The notes under the pieces are model-generated. The model did not search any database and had not been told where the DNA came from. It saw only the letters and a program-made list of their open reading frames with translations. Shown piece after piece: positions 8,579-17,775 of a DNA stretch of 64,000 nucleotides. The translations under genes and the position numbers were made by a program. The DNA lies in NCBI RefSeq assembly GCF_001553405.1, contig NZ_KQ960925.1:1-64000 (forward strand), written 5' to 3'. How positions within the stretch are numbered: position 1 is the stretch's first letter; the number at the start of each line of letters is the position of its first letter. This DNA comes from Megasphaera hutchinsoni (GTDB lineage Bacteria > Bacillota > Negativicutes > Veillonellales > Megasphaeraceae).

Positions 8579-10285
8579 TTACGTCAAGGAATTTCCCTTT
8601 TCATCTGCATCTTTACTTTGGCGAATTAACGTTCGTGCCGCCTCTATCCCTTCTTCTCGCACATCATCGCCCGTAAACATACGTGCAATCTCTTGCACAT
8701 GTTCTTGTGGTGAAAGCAATTTAACTTGTGAAATCGTCCGTCCCTTTTCTTCTTTTTTATAAATAACATAATGCTTATCTGCCGCAGCTGCCGTTTGCGG
8801 CAAATGCGTTATACAAAAAACCTGTTCCTGCTGACATAATTGATGCATGTGCTTCGCCACTTGTACCCCCGTTTGACCGCTAATACCGACATCAATTTCA
8901 TCAAAAATCCTTGTTTTATCGGATTGCTTCCGCTCCCCGATGGATTTTAAAGCCAGGGCAATACGCGAAACTTCCCCGCCCGAAGCAATTTTCGCTAATG
9001 GTTGAACCGCTTCCCCTTTATTGGCGGAAAAATACAATTCGACTACCTTCGCCCCTATCGCCGTTACCGTTTCCATCGGTTCGATGTGAAACCTGATTTG
9101 ACTATGCGGCATGCCTAATTTTCCCAGCGTTTCTGTCATCGACTGTTGAAACTGCTTGGCTACGTGAAGACGCACGTCATATAATGCTTGTGCTTTTTCT
9201 TTTGCCTGCTGCTGTGCGGCGACCAATTTCTTTTTTACCCGTGCCAGCTGATTATCCACATCTTCTAATTTCTGATATTCTTGCTTTGCGTGTTGTAAAA
9301 ACGCTAAAATATCCTCAATGGAAGGCCCATATTTTCGTTTTAACTTTTCCATTTTCGCAAGTCGTTCTTGCATTGCATCAAGGGCCTGTTCATCAAACTC
9401 AACGTCATCAGCATATGTCACGAGGCTCTCATAGACATCTTTCAGCTCATACACCAGCGTTTCCCAGCGTGCTTCGACTTGTTGAAACAAGGGTTCATAC
9501 GTCCCCATCTTTCCTAACAGGCGTTGCACCGTTTCCGCTTGTTCTAAGACCCCGGCTTGCCTATCACTACCGTCAAACGTATATACCAACTCACGCATAT
9601 TATTTTTGATATGTTCGCCCTTTGATGCTAGTCGAACTTTTTTCTCTAATGCTTCATCTTCGCCTATTTTTAAGTTATGCTTTTCAATTTCTTTTATCTG
9701 AAAATCCAACACCGATAACAGACGTGCTTTTTCACTTTCATCATGACTTAATTTTTTTACCTCATGGGCAAGGGTTTGCCATGTGCGATACACCTCATCA
9801 TAAGCAGCACGTGCCGCCTGTACCTCCGGTGTTAAGCCGTCCAATAAATCGACATGATACAAGGGATCAAAAATCAAGCGATTATCGTATTGCCCATGAA
9901 TATCTAAAAGATAATCGCCGATTTGTTTTGCCACCACAAGCGGTACCAGTGTCCCATTAACCAACACCGTTCCTCGTCCATTGCGCTGCCATTTTCTTGC
10001 AATGACCAATTGGCCATCTTCCATTTCAATATGATTTTCTAACAAAATGCGTTGTAATGCTTCATCTGGTGTAGATAGAAAAAAAGCGCCTTCAACCCAA
10101 AATGACTCCGTGCCTTGTCGCACGAAGGAAGCTGAAGCACGCTTTCCGGCTAACATTCCAATAGCATCAAGAAGAATCGATTTACCTGCACCCGTTTCAC
10201 CGGTAAAAATCGTCAATCCATCGCCAAAGTGAATGTGTACATCTTCAATCAACGCAAAATGCTTAATATGAAGATACTGTAGCAT
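8579..10285 (-). CDS. recN: DNA repair protein RecN
   Basis: A 568-residue SMC-like ATPase of double-strand break repair. Walker A GETGAGKS lies at about 29-36. Two long coiled-coil arms fill about 150-370. The signature ASGGEVSRIALALK and Walker B RIFDEIDVGISG follow near the C-terminus. The start at 10285 is preceded by AATGAGG; the ATG at 10300 has no site and sits inside the end of argR. Downstream of argR, as in many Firmicutes (argR-recN). Confidence 0.96.
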   Translation of the reverse strand: MLQYLHIKHFALIEDVHIHFGDGLTIFTGETGAGKSILLDAIGMLAGKRASASFVRQGTESFWVEGAFFLSTPDEALQRILLENHIEMEDGQLVIARKWQRNGRGTVLVNGTLVPLVVAKQIGDYLLDIHGQYDNRLIFDPLYHVDLLDGLTPEVQAARAAYDEVYRTWQTLAHEVKKLSHDESEKARLLSVLDFQIKEIEKHNLKIGEDEALEKKVRLASKGEHIKNNMRELVYTFDGSDRQAGVLEQAETVQRLLGKMGTYEPLFQQVEARWETLVYELKDVYESLVTYADDVEFDEQALDAMQERLAKMEKLKRKYGPSIEDILAFLQHAKQEYQKLEDVDNQLARVKKKLVAAQQQAKEKAQALYDVRLHVAKQFQQSMTETLGKLGMPHSQIRFHIEPMETVTAIGAKVVELYFSANKGEAVQPLAKIASGGEVSRIALALKSIGERKQSDKTRIFDEIDVGISGQTGVQVAKHMHQLCQQEQVFCITHLPQTAAAADKHYVIYKKEEKGRTISQVKLLSPQEHVQEIARMFTGDDVREEGIEAARTLIRQSKDADEKGNSLT

Positions 10286-10292
10286 AAAAACC

Positions 10293-10748
10293 TCATTCAT
10301 TCATTAACGAAAACAGAAGTTTTACCAATGGTTTGACTGCTTCTTCGCTACGCATAATAATCAAAATAGTATCATCCCCAGCCAAGGTACCTAAGACATG
10401 TTCCCAACGGGCATGATCAATTGCTGCCGCAACAGGATTAGCCGAACCCGGCAAGGTATGAATAACCACTTGATTTAACGCAGAATCTACCCGTACAACC
10501 GAATCTTGAAATAACCGTACCATACGATTTTTAGACATCAATAAATTCTGTTCAGGCGAAAGAGCATATCGATAATGACCATCACTAGTCGGTACTTTAA
10601 TAAGCATTAATTCTTTTATATCTCTTGAAACCGTAGCTTGTGTCACATCAATGCCTTCTTCTTCCAGGGCCTTAGCTAATTCATCCTGTGTTTCAATAGG
10701 TCTGGACTGTACAATTTCCTTTATTTTTGAATATCGAAATCTCTTCAT
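10293..10748 (-). CDS. argR: Arginine repressor ArgR/AhrC
   Basis: 151 residues: an N-terminal winged helix (about 1-70, with TQATVSRDIKEL) and a C-terminal hexamerisation/arginine-binding domain (LAGDDTILIIMRS). It represses arginine synthesis with arginine as co-repressor. The recN start lies 8 bases past its stop, so the two are probably translated from one message. No arginine genes are in the window. Confidence 0.95.
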   Translation of the reverse strand: MKRFRYSKIKEIVQSRPIETQDELAKALEEEGIDVTQATVSRDIKELMLIKVPTSDGHYRYALSPEQNLLMSKNRMVRLFQDSVVRVDSALNQVVIHTLPGSANPVAAAIDHARWEHVLGTLAGDDTILIIMRSEEAVKPLVKLLFSLMNE

Positions 10749-10778
10749 GTTTTAAACCTCTCCTTTTTTCCGGTAAGC

Positions 10779-11360
10779 CTATCGTCCTTTTGTTTTTCTT
10801 TTTTGAATAATATATAAAATGGGCGGTTCATGTATTTGATTTAACGGGTTCCATAAAGATACATGAAACATCGACTGCGGTAGTTTTTGTAAAAAAGAAG
10901 CAAGCCCCAATGCTTCCTCTTTACCTATGGGTGTACCTGGATATGCAGCTACCATAATTATCCCATTTTCAGAAAGTTTATGCAAGCAAAATTTAATAGC
11001 TTTTATGGTAGTGGCACATGTAGTTTGAATGTCATGATTGCCTTTTGGCAAATAACCTAAATTAAACACGCAAATATCAATATTTTCTTCTATTGCCAAG
11101 ACCAATTGTTCATGCGAGCCACACCGCAAACAAATCGACGGATCCCACACCTTCGCCTGAAGCAATCGCTCTTTTGTTCGTGCTATGGCCACCGGCTGTA
11201 TATCAAAGGCATACAAGCGTGCGCCATCTTGCATGTATCGCTTTAAAAACACCGTATCCTTGCCATTACCGCAAGTCATATCCACCACGACATGTGCCTG
11301 TTGCAGATAGGGACGTAAGAGCATATGACAAAGGGATACGGCATGATGTAACATTTCCAT
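10779..11360 (-). CDS. mnmM: SAM-dependent methyltransferase of the MnmM/YtqB family
   Basis: 193 residues with a class I methyltransferase fold. The SAM-binding motif VVDMTCGNGKDTVFL is at about 24-38, and NLGYLPKGNHDI, typical of the YtqB family, is near 115. In Bacillus and Staphylococcus YtqB was shown to be MnmM, the methylase that completes mnm5s2U at tRNA position 34. Assignment to that activity is by family resemblance. The gene sits between nadK and argR in the same run. Confidence 0.82.
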   Translation of the reverse strand: MEMLHHAVSLCHMLLRPYLQQAHVVVDMTCGNGKDTVFLKRYMQDGARLYAFDIQPVAIARTKERLLQAKVWDPSICLRCGSHEQLVLAIEENIDICVFNLGYLPKGNHDIQTTCATTIKAIKFCLHKLSENGIIMVAAYPGTPIGKEEALGLASFLQKLPQSMFHVSLWNPLNQIHEPPILYIIQKRKTKGR

Positions 11361-11365
11361 TACGC

Positions 11366-12247
11366 TTAACTCTTTCCTGCCAACTTCGTAAATAAATTAG
11401 TATAAAAATACTTTTCTGTAAATCTAATCATTTTCAATGCATAGTCAGACCGACTTACCCGCAAGGATACCGTACGCGGAAGTTCTTGATCCGTCATCCC
11501 GTCAATGGAAATGCGAACACTATTCCGACTCGGGGCAGAAGAAAATGTAAGCACCGCTTGTTCGTCCAATATAAACGGCGTCTTTAAGAGTAAATGGGGA
11601 CAAATCGGCGTAACCATCAGGCATTTTACTTGTGGGGCGACAATCGAACCTCCCCCGGAAAAGCTATATCCCGTACTCCCCGTAGGCGTAGAAACGATAA
11701 TACCGTCACCGGGATATTGCTGAACAAAATGACCATCAATATACACATCGATCCGCACCATTTTCCCGACATTACCATGGGCGATAACAATTTCATTTAA
11801 CGCCAGGGGCAAGACCTTGCTTACGTTCTCGCCCTCACATAAGGCAGCACTCAGCATCATGCGTTCTTCTATATGATAATCCCCTGCCAATATGCGGGGC
11901 AACCAATATTCTACTTCCGTCGGTTCTACTTCAAATAAAAATCCTAAAGACCCAAAATTAACCGCACACACCGGCACCTGTGCCAGGGCAAATGAACGGG
12001 CCATTTTCAGTACCGTTCCATCGCCCCCTAAAATGAAGGCTATGTCAATCGTTGGCATCAGTTCATCACATGGCTGATAATACGCAGCATCAATGGATCG
12101 ATATATGGCTTGTGTACTTTCTAAAACATAAGAAGGTAATACCACATCCACCCCATGTTTCTCGCATACTTGTATAAACGAAGGGATCCACAACCCGCAT
12201 TCGGGTTTAGTTAAATTCGGAAAAATTCCAATACGCAACCTGCTCAC
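11366..12247 (-). CDS. nadK: NAD kinase
   Basis: 293 residues. GGDGT (about 74-78) and the region GDGIIVSTPTGSTGYSFS are the ATP/NAD kinase signatures. It phosphorylates NAD to NADP. The frame opens with GTG at 12247, directly abutting the tlyA TAG; a TTG three codons later (preceded by AGGTGAGCAGG) could be the true start. Such tight packing implies coupling to tlyA. Confidence 0.95.
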   Translation of the reverse strand: MSRLRIGIFPNLTKPECGLWIPSFIQVCEKHGVDVVLPSYVLESTQAIYRSIDAAYYQPCDELMPTIDIAFILGGDGTVLKMARSFALAQVPVCAVNFGSLGFLFEVEPTEVEYWLPRILAGDYHIEERMMLSAALCEGENVSKVLPLALNEIVIAHGNVGKMVRIDVYIDGHFVQQYPGDGIIVSTPTGSTGYSFSGGGSIVAPQVKCLMVTPICPHLLLKTPFILDEQAVLTFSSAPSRNSVRISIDGMTDQELPRTVSLRVSRSDYALKMIRFTEKYFYTNLFTKLAGKS

Positions 12248-13051
12248 CTACAATTCATGAGACTGCTTAACGACCGCATCGATCATCGTCGGCGTAACAA
12301 GCAGTCGCGGTGTTTCCTCTTTACAAGAAAACAACAAATATTCAATATTACCATCAGCACCTTTAATCGGCGAAAACGTCAACGCTAAGGGGGATATGCC
12401 CTGTGCATGAATGCCCGCAATAACACGCAACAACACCTCACGATGAACGGCTTCATTACGCACAATACCGCCTTTGCCAACGCATTCTCTACCAGCTTCA
12501 AATTGCGGTTTAATTAAGGTGACCATTTGTCCGCCCCACCGTAATAAGGGAACCACCGCCGGCATAATTTTTAAAATCGAAATAAAGGAAACGTCAATAG
12601 AAATAAAATCAACCGGTTCTCCTATATCCTCACAGGTGACATACCGTATATTCGTACGTTCCATATTGACGACCCGTGCATCCGTACGCAACGACCACGC
12701 CAATTGCCCATATCCCACATCCAGGGCAAATACTTTAGCCGCACCATGTTGCAAGGCACAATCTGTAAAACCACCCGTTGAAGCACCGATATCCAGCATC
12801 GTTTTAGCCTCTAAAGAAAGCGAAAAAGAAGCAATCGCCTTTTCCAATTTTAAGCCGCCTCTCCCGACATACGGCATGACCTTTCCCTTTACCGTAACGG
12901 GTGCCGACACGAGTACTTTCGTCCCCGCTTTATCCACGCGCTTATTATCGACATACACCAGCCCGGCCATAATGGTAGCTTTCGCCTTTTCCCTGCTTTC
13001 ACAAAGCCCTTTTTCTACTAAAAGTACATCCAGTCGCTCTTTTTGTTGCAT
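12248..13051 (-). CDS. tlyA: TlyA family rRNA 2'-O-methyltransferase
   Basis: 267 residues: an N-terminal S4 RNA-binding domain (about 5-65) and an RrmJ-like methyltransferase domain with MLDIGASTGGFTDCALQ. TlyA proteins methylate 2'-OH groups of 16S/23S rRNA; the older label haemolysin A is misleading. It lies between ispA and nadK, an arrangement common in Firmicutes. Confidence 0.93.
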   Translation of the reverse strand: MQQKERLDVLLVEKGLCESREKAKATIMAGLVYVDNKRVDKAGTKVLVSAPVTVKGKVMPYVGRGGLKLEKAIASFSLSLEAKTMLDIGASTGGFTDCALQHGAAKVFALDVGYGQLAWSLRTDARVVNMERTNIRYVTCEDIGEPVDFISIDVSFISILKIMPAVVPLLRWGGQMVTLIKPQFEAGRECVGKGGIVRNEAVHREVLLRVIAGIHAQGISPLALTFSPIKGADGNIEYLLFSCKEETPRLLVTPTMIDAVVKQSHEL

Positions 13052-13066
13052 AGATACCCTCTTCTT

Positions 13067-13954
13067 TTACCTCACACGTTGCAGCAGATACGTTGCCAGC
13101 TGACGTAAAAACCACGCCTCTTCACCCAATGCAGACACCGCCATAATCGCATTTGTCGCCGCTTCTTGAGCCATCGACCGTGCTTCTGCTAAGGAAAATA
13201 ACGTCACATATGTCGCCTTATGATTTTTGGCATCACTACCGACCGGTTTTCCTAACATAGCTGCATCGCCGGAATAATCTAATATATCATCTGTAATTTG
13301 AAATGTCAACCCTAACTGATAGGCATATGTCCGCAAACAATCTCGAATAGCCGGTGTTGCGTCCGCCAAAATAGCCGCTATTTCAATCGCCGCTTCAAAT
13401 ATAATTCCTGTTTTATGGTAATGCATAAATTGTAATCCCTCTACGCCAATATGCATATTACCTTCAGCATTTAAATCATAGGCCTGTCCGCCTACCATCC
13501 CGGCGGGGCCGGCAGCACGAGCAATAACGGCCATGCATTGGCACCTTTTCGCCGCCTCAATCTGCTGCTGTGCGGCTAATAATTCAAACGCAAACGTAAG
13601 CAACCCATCGCCAGCCAAAATAGCCATACCTTCACCAAACATCACATGATTCGTTGGTTTCCCCCGCCGTAACGCATCATCATCCATCGCCGGCAAATCA
13701 TCATGAATCAGCGAATACGTATGTATGCATTCTAACGCACAAGCCACATCCAGATACGGTGCCGCTGTTTTACCCAACGCTTCTACCGTAGCCAGTAACA
13801 ACGTTGGTCGCACCCGTTTGCCCCCGGCGAGTAAACTATAATTCATCGCTTCATATAACGATGCAAACCCTTTATCCTCCGTATGTAACAAGGTTTGTAA
13901 CCGTGCTTCCACCAACTGTTTTTGCTTTTTTAGATACGCCTCACATGTCGTCAT
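13067..13954 (-). CDS. ispA: Farnesyl/geranyl diphosphate synthase
   Basis: 295 residues of the trans-prenyltransferase family. The first Asp-rich motif DDLPAMDDD is at about 85-93, and the second (QITDDILDYSGD) is near 224. It builds C15/C20 diphosphates for undecaprenyl and quinone synthesis. The ATG at 13954 with GGAG ahead is preferred; the longer frame to 14044 overlaps xseB and encodes a His/Arg-rich unlikely N-terminus. The start overlaps the xseB stop by 14 bases, indicating translational coupling. Confidence 0.94.
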   Translation of the reverse strand: MTTCEAYLKKQKQLVEARLQTLLHTEDKGFASLYEAMNYSLLAGGKRVRPTLLLATVEALGKTAAPYLDVACALECIHTYSLIHDDLPAMDDDALRRGKPTNHVMFGEGMAILAGDGLLTFAFELLAAQQQIEAAKRCQCMAVIARAAGPAGMVGGQAYDLNAEGNMHIGVEGLQFMHYHKTGIIFEAAIEIAAILADATPAIRDCLRTYAYQLGLTFQITDDILDYSGDAAMLGKPVGSDAKNHKATYVTLFSLAEARSMAQEAATNAIMAVSALGEEAWFLRQLATYLLQRVR

Positions 13955-14180
13955 CGCTTGACTCCTGTGCCGAAATCCCTTGCACCTCGGCCAATGCCTG
14001 TACGCGTTGGCGTGCATGTTCCAATGCCTGGGAGCAAGCAGCACCCATTTTCATTGCTTTTTCATATACTTCTAACGATTCCATCAACGTCAAATCTTTG
14101 CTTTCCAAGGTTTTGACTAAGGATTCTAACGCTTCATAATTCGCTTCAAAATCGGTTAATTGTTTACTGCCCCTTATCAT
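13941..14180 (-). CDS. xseB: Exodeoxyribonuclease VII small subunit
   Basis: 79 residues, mostly two helices (FEANYEALESLVKTLES and LTLMESLEVYEKAMKMG, the family hallmark). It assembles in several copies with XseA to degrade single-stranded DNA. It overlaps xseA by 17 bases and ispA by 14. Confidence 0.93.
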   Translation of the reverse strand: MIRGSKQLTDFEANYEALESLVKTLESKDLTLMESLEVYEKAMKMGAACSQALEHARQRVQALAEVQGISAQESSDDDM

Positions 14181-15372
14181 ACGGTTTCACTCCTTTTACT
14201 ACTGTTTGAATTTGCCCATCAACCAGTTGAATGTCTAACAAATCGCCAACGGATACCTCCGCTATTCGTTTTACCCGTTGCCGCCTGCAACACACTTGGC
14301 CATACCCCTTGGCAGCTAACCGTGCCGGATTATCTCCATTAAGCCGTGCCATAAGTGTTTCCAATTGCCCTTGTTTCTGTTCATAAATGTAGGCTAACCG
14401 CTGTGTCATCAGACGCAACTGTGCCTCTACCTGTTCCTGACGTAACGACAATACGGTCTTATATTGTTCAGGACGCACGGACAGCAGCGTCCGTTCTACC
14501 TTATGCATATAATCATCTATATACACCTGTATACGCTTCGTTGCCACATCCATCATTTGAGCAATCGTCATTTCTATATCCGTAATGGACGGAAAAGCCA
14601 ACTCGGCGGCATGCGTAGGTGTCGCCGCCCGTACATCCGCCGCATAATCCACTAACGTAGTATCCGTTTCATGCCCAATCGCCGTAATAATAGGTACCTT
14701 TGTCTGAAATACGGCACGCACGACCTGTTCATCATTAAAGCACCATAAATCTTCTAACGAACCGCCGCCACGAGCTAAAATCAATATATCCAACCGTTCA
14801 TTATTACCTGCTTCATGTAAGGCCTGCACAATTTCCGGAATAGCCGCCTCGCCTTGCACCGGAATAGGATACAAACAAATGTCAATATACGGATTTCGCT
14901 CTGCCGCAATCTTATGAATATCATGTAACACCGCCCCTGTTTTTGACGTTAATACCCCTACACGCCACGGAAAACGGGGTAGCATTTTTTTATGTGCTTC
15001 ATCAAAAAGCCCTTCTGCGGCAAGTGCTTTTTTACGTGCTTCCAATTGCTGTTGTAGCGTGCCTATGCCCTGGGAAAAAAGTCGTTCAATAATAAACGAT
15101 ACAGAACCTCCTTTTTCATATACATTTAACGATCCTACAACAACTACTTGATCGCCCTCTTTGACGGCATCCATCATAGCTCCTACACGACCTCTAAAAA
15201 AAATGGCCCGTATGGAACATTGTTCATCATGTAAAGACATGTAATAATGTCCGGCCGAAGCTCGTTGCAAGCCTAAAATATTGCCTACCATCGCAATATT
15301 TCGCAACGTATAATCACCTTCTACATTATGCTTTAAACGGCGAACTACCGCCGTAACGGATTCACACTCCAT
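14164..15372 (-). CDS. xseA: Exodeoxyribonuclease VII large subunit
   Basis: 402 residues. An N-terminal OB fold (about 1-100) is followed by the catalytic domain (VGVLTSKTGAVLHDI, LARGGGSLEDLWCFND, AIGHETDTTLVDYAAD) and a coiled-coil C-terminus that binds XseB. The start at 15372 follows AAGAGGC; the frame to 15417 lies within the upstream gene. XseA and XseB form the ssDNA exonuclease. Confidence 0.95.
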   Translation of the reverse strand: MECESVTAVVRRLKHNVEGDYTLRNIAMVGNILGLQRASAGHYYMSLHDEQCSIRAIFFRGRVGAMMDAVKEGDQVVVVGSLNVYEKGGSVSFIIERLFSQGIGTLQQQLEARKKALAAEGLFDEAHKKMLPRFPWRVGVLTSKTGAVLHDIHKIAAERNPYIDICLYPIPVQGEAAIPEIVQALHEAGNNERLDILILARGGGSLEDLWCFNDEQVVRAVFQTKVPIITAIGHETDTTLVDYAADVRAATPTHAAELAFPSITDIEMTIAQMMDVATKRIQVYIDDYMHKVERTLLSVRPEQYKTVLSLRQEQVEAQLRLMTQRLAYIYEQKQGQLETLMARLNGDNPARLAAKGYGQVCCRRQRVKRIAEVSVGDLLDIQLVDGQIQTVVKGVKPYDKGQ

Positions 15373-15373
15373 A

Positions 15374-16321
15374 TTAGCCTCTTTCTTGCCAGGCCGCCCA
15401 AAAAGCGGCACCCGCACTATTATCAGAACTATATCCGGGAGGTGCTAAGACAAGTTGAATGCCTCTTTGTTGACAAAAGGCTTCCATCTGGCTGCGAATA
15501 TACCTATTCGACATGACCCCTCCTACGGCAACTAAACGCGTCATCCCCTGTGCAAGTGCCGTTTCTAATAAGCGAACAAGCCCATTCCATACCGTCACCA
15601 GCGTCCACTTACAATAATATGCATGCGGATGCCTTCCTTTTTTTATCTCTCTTTGCACCTGCGATTCCGGTCCGGAAAAACTAATATACCCATCCTTAAA
15701 AAACACGACATCCCCTTTTACTGCTTCTCGTTCAGCTAGTGCCTCTTGCTCCACATGCACACCCGCAGGAAAGGAAAAGCCTAAGGCTACGCCGATGCGA
15801 TCAATAAATTGGCCCGCACTCACATCACTCGTACCGCCGATACAAGTTGCCTGCCACACCGCAGACTGCCGTAAGAAGCGAATTAACTCGGTCGTTCCTC
15901 CCGATACGTGCAACGCAAAAAACGGCTCTTCCCATACCGCCCCTAACGAACGCATAGCTGCTAACACATGATTTTCTTGGTGACTAATCGTATATAAGGG
16001 TATCCCCAATAAAGCAGATAAAGAACGGCCATAGCCCAATCCGGCTAAAAAAGCCGGCATATACGAATGTTCATTACGCCTCGGCTGATTCGTCACGCCT
16101 ATGCCCGCAACCGCATATTGTTTAAACAACGGACGCAATCGTTCAAATAATTCAGGCAGATTACGCGTATGTTGATAAACCATATTCGATTGTGACAAAC
16201 CACGCTTACCGACCGGCACTTGCAACACTTTACGGACATCTGCTAACACCCGAAACTTCGCATCTACCAGACAAAGGGAAGTCGTATAACAACTCGTATC
16301 AATTCCTATAAATGCTTTCAT
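15374..16321 (-). CDS. TsaD/Kae1-family paralogue of unassigned role
   Basis: 315 residues with the ASKHA fold of TsaD. The HxxxH metal pair is kept (SHQENH, about H114 and H118), as are HVSGGTTEL near 138-146 and a terminal SSDNSAG that would supply the Asp ligand. The protein is shorter than TsaD (about 335-345) and sequence between motifs differs (ATCIGGTSDVSAGQFIDRIG). It sits between nusB (4-base overlap) and xseA, not with tsaB/tsaE. It may be a second, specialised TsaD-like enzyme or a regulator. True TsaD is expected elsewhere in the genome. Function is not known to me. Confidence 0.8.
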   Translation of the reverse strand: MKAFIGIDTSCYTTSLCLVDAKFRVLADVRKVLQVPVGKRGLSQSNMVYQHTRNLPELFERLRPLFKQYAVAGIGVTNQPRRNEHSYMPAFLAGLGYGRSLSALLGIPLYTISHQENHVLAAMRSLGAVWEEPFFALHVSGGTTELIRFLRQSAVWQATCIGGTSDVSAGQFIDRIGVALGFSFPAGVHVEQEALAEREAVKGDVVFFKDGYISFSGPESQVQREIKKGRHPHAYYCKWTLVTVWNGLVRLLETALAQGMTRLVAVGGVMSNRYIRSQMEAFCQQRGIQLVLAPPGYSSDNSAGAAFWAAWQERG

Positions 16322-16743
16322 CGTGTTCTCTTCCTGTAAAACGTTCCTAACATCCCATTAATAAACCGAGCCGCTTTTTCACCGCAAAACTCTTTTGCCA
16401 GCATAACCGCTTCATTCAAGATGACCGCTGCAGGGATTTCTTCTGTATTATACACCAATTCCGCTAAGGCTAACCGCATGATATTTTTTTCCGTATAATT
16501 AAATCGCGTAATATCCCAATCGATAGCCAATTCAGAAATAATCGCATCTAATTCCGCTTTATGGTCAGTCACCGTCTGCACTAACTGCGTAACATAGGAT
16601 GCGAGCGGCGCTGTTTGCTCACTCCCCTCTGCGACAACATCATCCAATATTTCTCGCTCTGCAAACTGCACATCTCCCGGCAAGTGAAATTCCCGCGAAT
16701 ATAAAATTTTTAACGCTTCCTGTCGCTCTTTATGTCTACTCAC
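16318..16743 (-). CDS. nusB: Transcription antitermination protein NusB
   Basis: 141 all-helical residues with the NusB pattern (RQEALKILYSREF near the N-terminus, MRLALAELVYNTEEIPAAVILNEAVMLAKEFC near the C-terminus). It binds boxA with NusE/S10 for rRNA antitermination. Its end overlaps the TsaD-like start by 4 bases. YqhY lies directly upstream, as in many Firmicutes. Confidence 0.95.
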   Translation of the reverse strand: MSRHKERQEALKILYSREFHLPGDVQFAEREILDDVVAEGSEQTAPLASYVTQLVQTVTDHKAELDAIISELAIDWDITRFNYTEKNIMRLALAELVYNTEEIPAAVILNEAVMLAKEFCGEKAARFINGMLGTFYRKRTR

Positions 16744-16751
16744 GCTACCTA

Positions 16752-17141
16752 TTATCCCCTTTCACCGTCGCCATCACCGCTTGTCACCGGATGGTCAAAA
16801 TCAATGCCCTGTACATCAATATGCACCGCGCTTACCTGATACGCCGTCATCTGTTCCACCTCGTGTTTCACCTTTTGTTGTACTGCTAAAGCCACATCAG
16901 GTATACGAAAACCATAACAAATAACCAGCCGTAACGTAATCTCCACTTCCTGCTCATGTATCATTATCTCTACACCATACGCGGGCTTATGGCGTCCCAT
17001 TTTAAGGGCTGCCGTTTCCGCAAACGTTGCCTCTAAATCAGCTACCCCCGTAATGGTTCGTGCCGCCTTAGCCGCCAGCAAGGAAATCGCTCGCTGCGAA
17101 ATATGAACATCTCCCCACTTAGCCGTTATTTCCTTATCCAT
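16752..17141 (-). CDS. yqhY: Asp23/Gls24 family protein, YqhY-like
   Basis: 129 residues with the Asp23/Gls24 fold (HISQRAISLLAAKAARTITGV and a beta-rich centre). In Bacillus, YqhY is encoded between accBC and nusB and is linked to control of acetyl-CoA carboxylase; here the nusB side is kept. The start at 17141 follows AAGGGAGATAGG. The Asp/Gly-rich tail ends GDGDGERG. Confidence 0.85.
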   Translation of the reverse strand: MDKEITAKWGDVHISQRAISLLAAKAARTITGVADLEATFAETAALKMGRHKPAYGVEIMIHEQEVEITLRLVICYGFRIPDVALAVQQKVKHEVEQMTAYQVSAVHIDVQGIDFDHPVTSGDGDGERG

Positions 17142-17162
17142 ACCTATCTCCCTTAAATTCAC

Positions 17163-17191
17163 AAAAAGCGATGATACACTCATCGCTTTTT
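17163..17191 (-). terminator. efp terminator
   Basis: A perfect 12-bp stem (17163-17174 with 17180-17191) and a 5-base loop between efp and yqhY. It should reduce readthrough from pepQ-efp into the yqhY-nusB run. Confidence 0.85.
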
Positions 17192-17203
17192 AAAACCGCT
17201 GTA

Positions 17204-17761
17204 TTATGCTCTACCCATATATTCGCCCGTACGCGTATCAATTTGAAGTACTTCCCCTTCATTAATAAAGAGCGGCACTTTAACCACATACCCTGTTTCT
17301 AACTTCGCCGGCTTACTGCCACCTGTTGCCGTATCACCGCGTACGCCCGGATCCGTTTCAATAACCTTTAAAGCCACAGCAGCCGGTAAATCGATGCCAA
17401 TAACCTTCCCTTTGAACATCATCACGGATACAGTCATATCTTCTTTTAGAAAATTAATTGCCGTACCAAGATTTTCCTTATTCAATTCAATTTGATCATA
17501 CGTTTCATTGTCCATGAAACAGTACATGCCGTCATTTTCATATAAATACTGCATTTGTCTACGATCAACATGTCCATCTTGCACTTTTTCACCGGCATTC
17601 CAAGTTCTTTCTACAACGGCGCCCGTTTCCAAATTTTTAATTTTCGCCCGAACAAAGGCTGCTCCCTTGCCCGGTTTTACGTGTTGAAATTCAACAACCT
17701 GCCATACTTGACCATCAATTTCAATCGTAACGCCTGGTCGAAAATCATTACTTGTAATCAT
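17204..17761 (-). CDS. efp: Elongation factor P
   Basis: 185 residues in three beta-barrel domains. The tip lysine that is post-translationally modified in many bacteria is in KPGKGAAF (about K32). It relieves ribosome stalling at polyproline. Only 14 bases separate it from upstream pepQ, a common pairing. Confidence 0.97.
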   Translation of the reverse strand: MITSNDFRPGVTIEIDGQVWQVVEFQHVKPGKGAAFVRAKIKNLETGAVVERTWNAGEKVQDGHVDRRQMQYLYENDGMYCFMDNETYDQIELNKENLGTAINFLKEDMTVSVMMFKGKVIGIDLPAAVALKVIETDPGVRGDTATGGSKPAKLETGYVVKVPLFINEGEVLQIDTRTGEYMGRA

Positions 17762-17775
17762 CCTTAAAATTCCTC

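Noticed and set aside
13955-14044. N-terminal extension of ispA
   Set aside because: The 30 extra residues overlap xseB in another frame and lack prenyltransferase similarity. GGAG supports the ATG at 13954.
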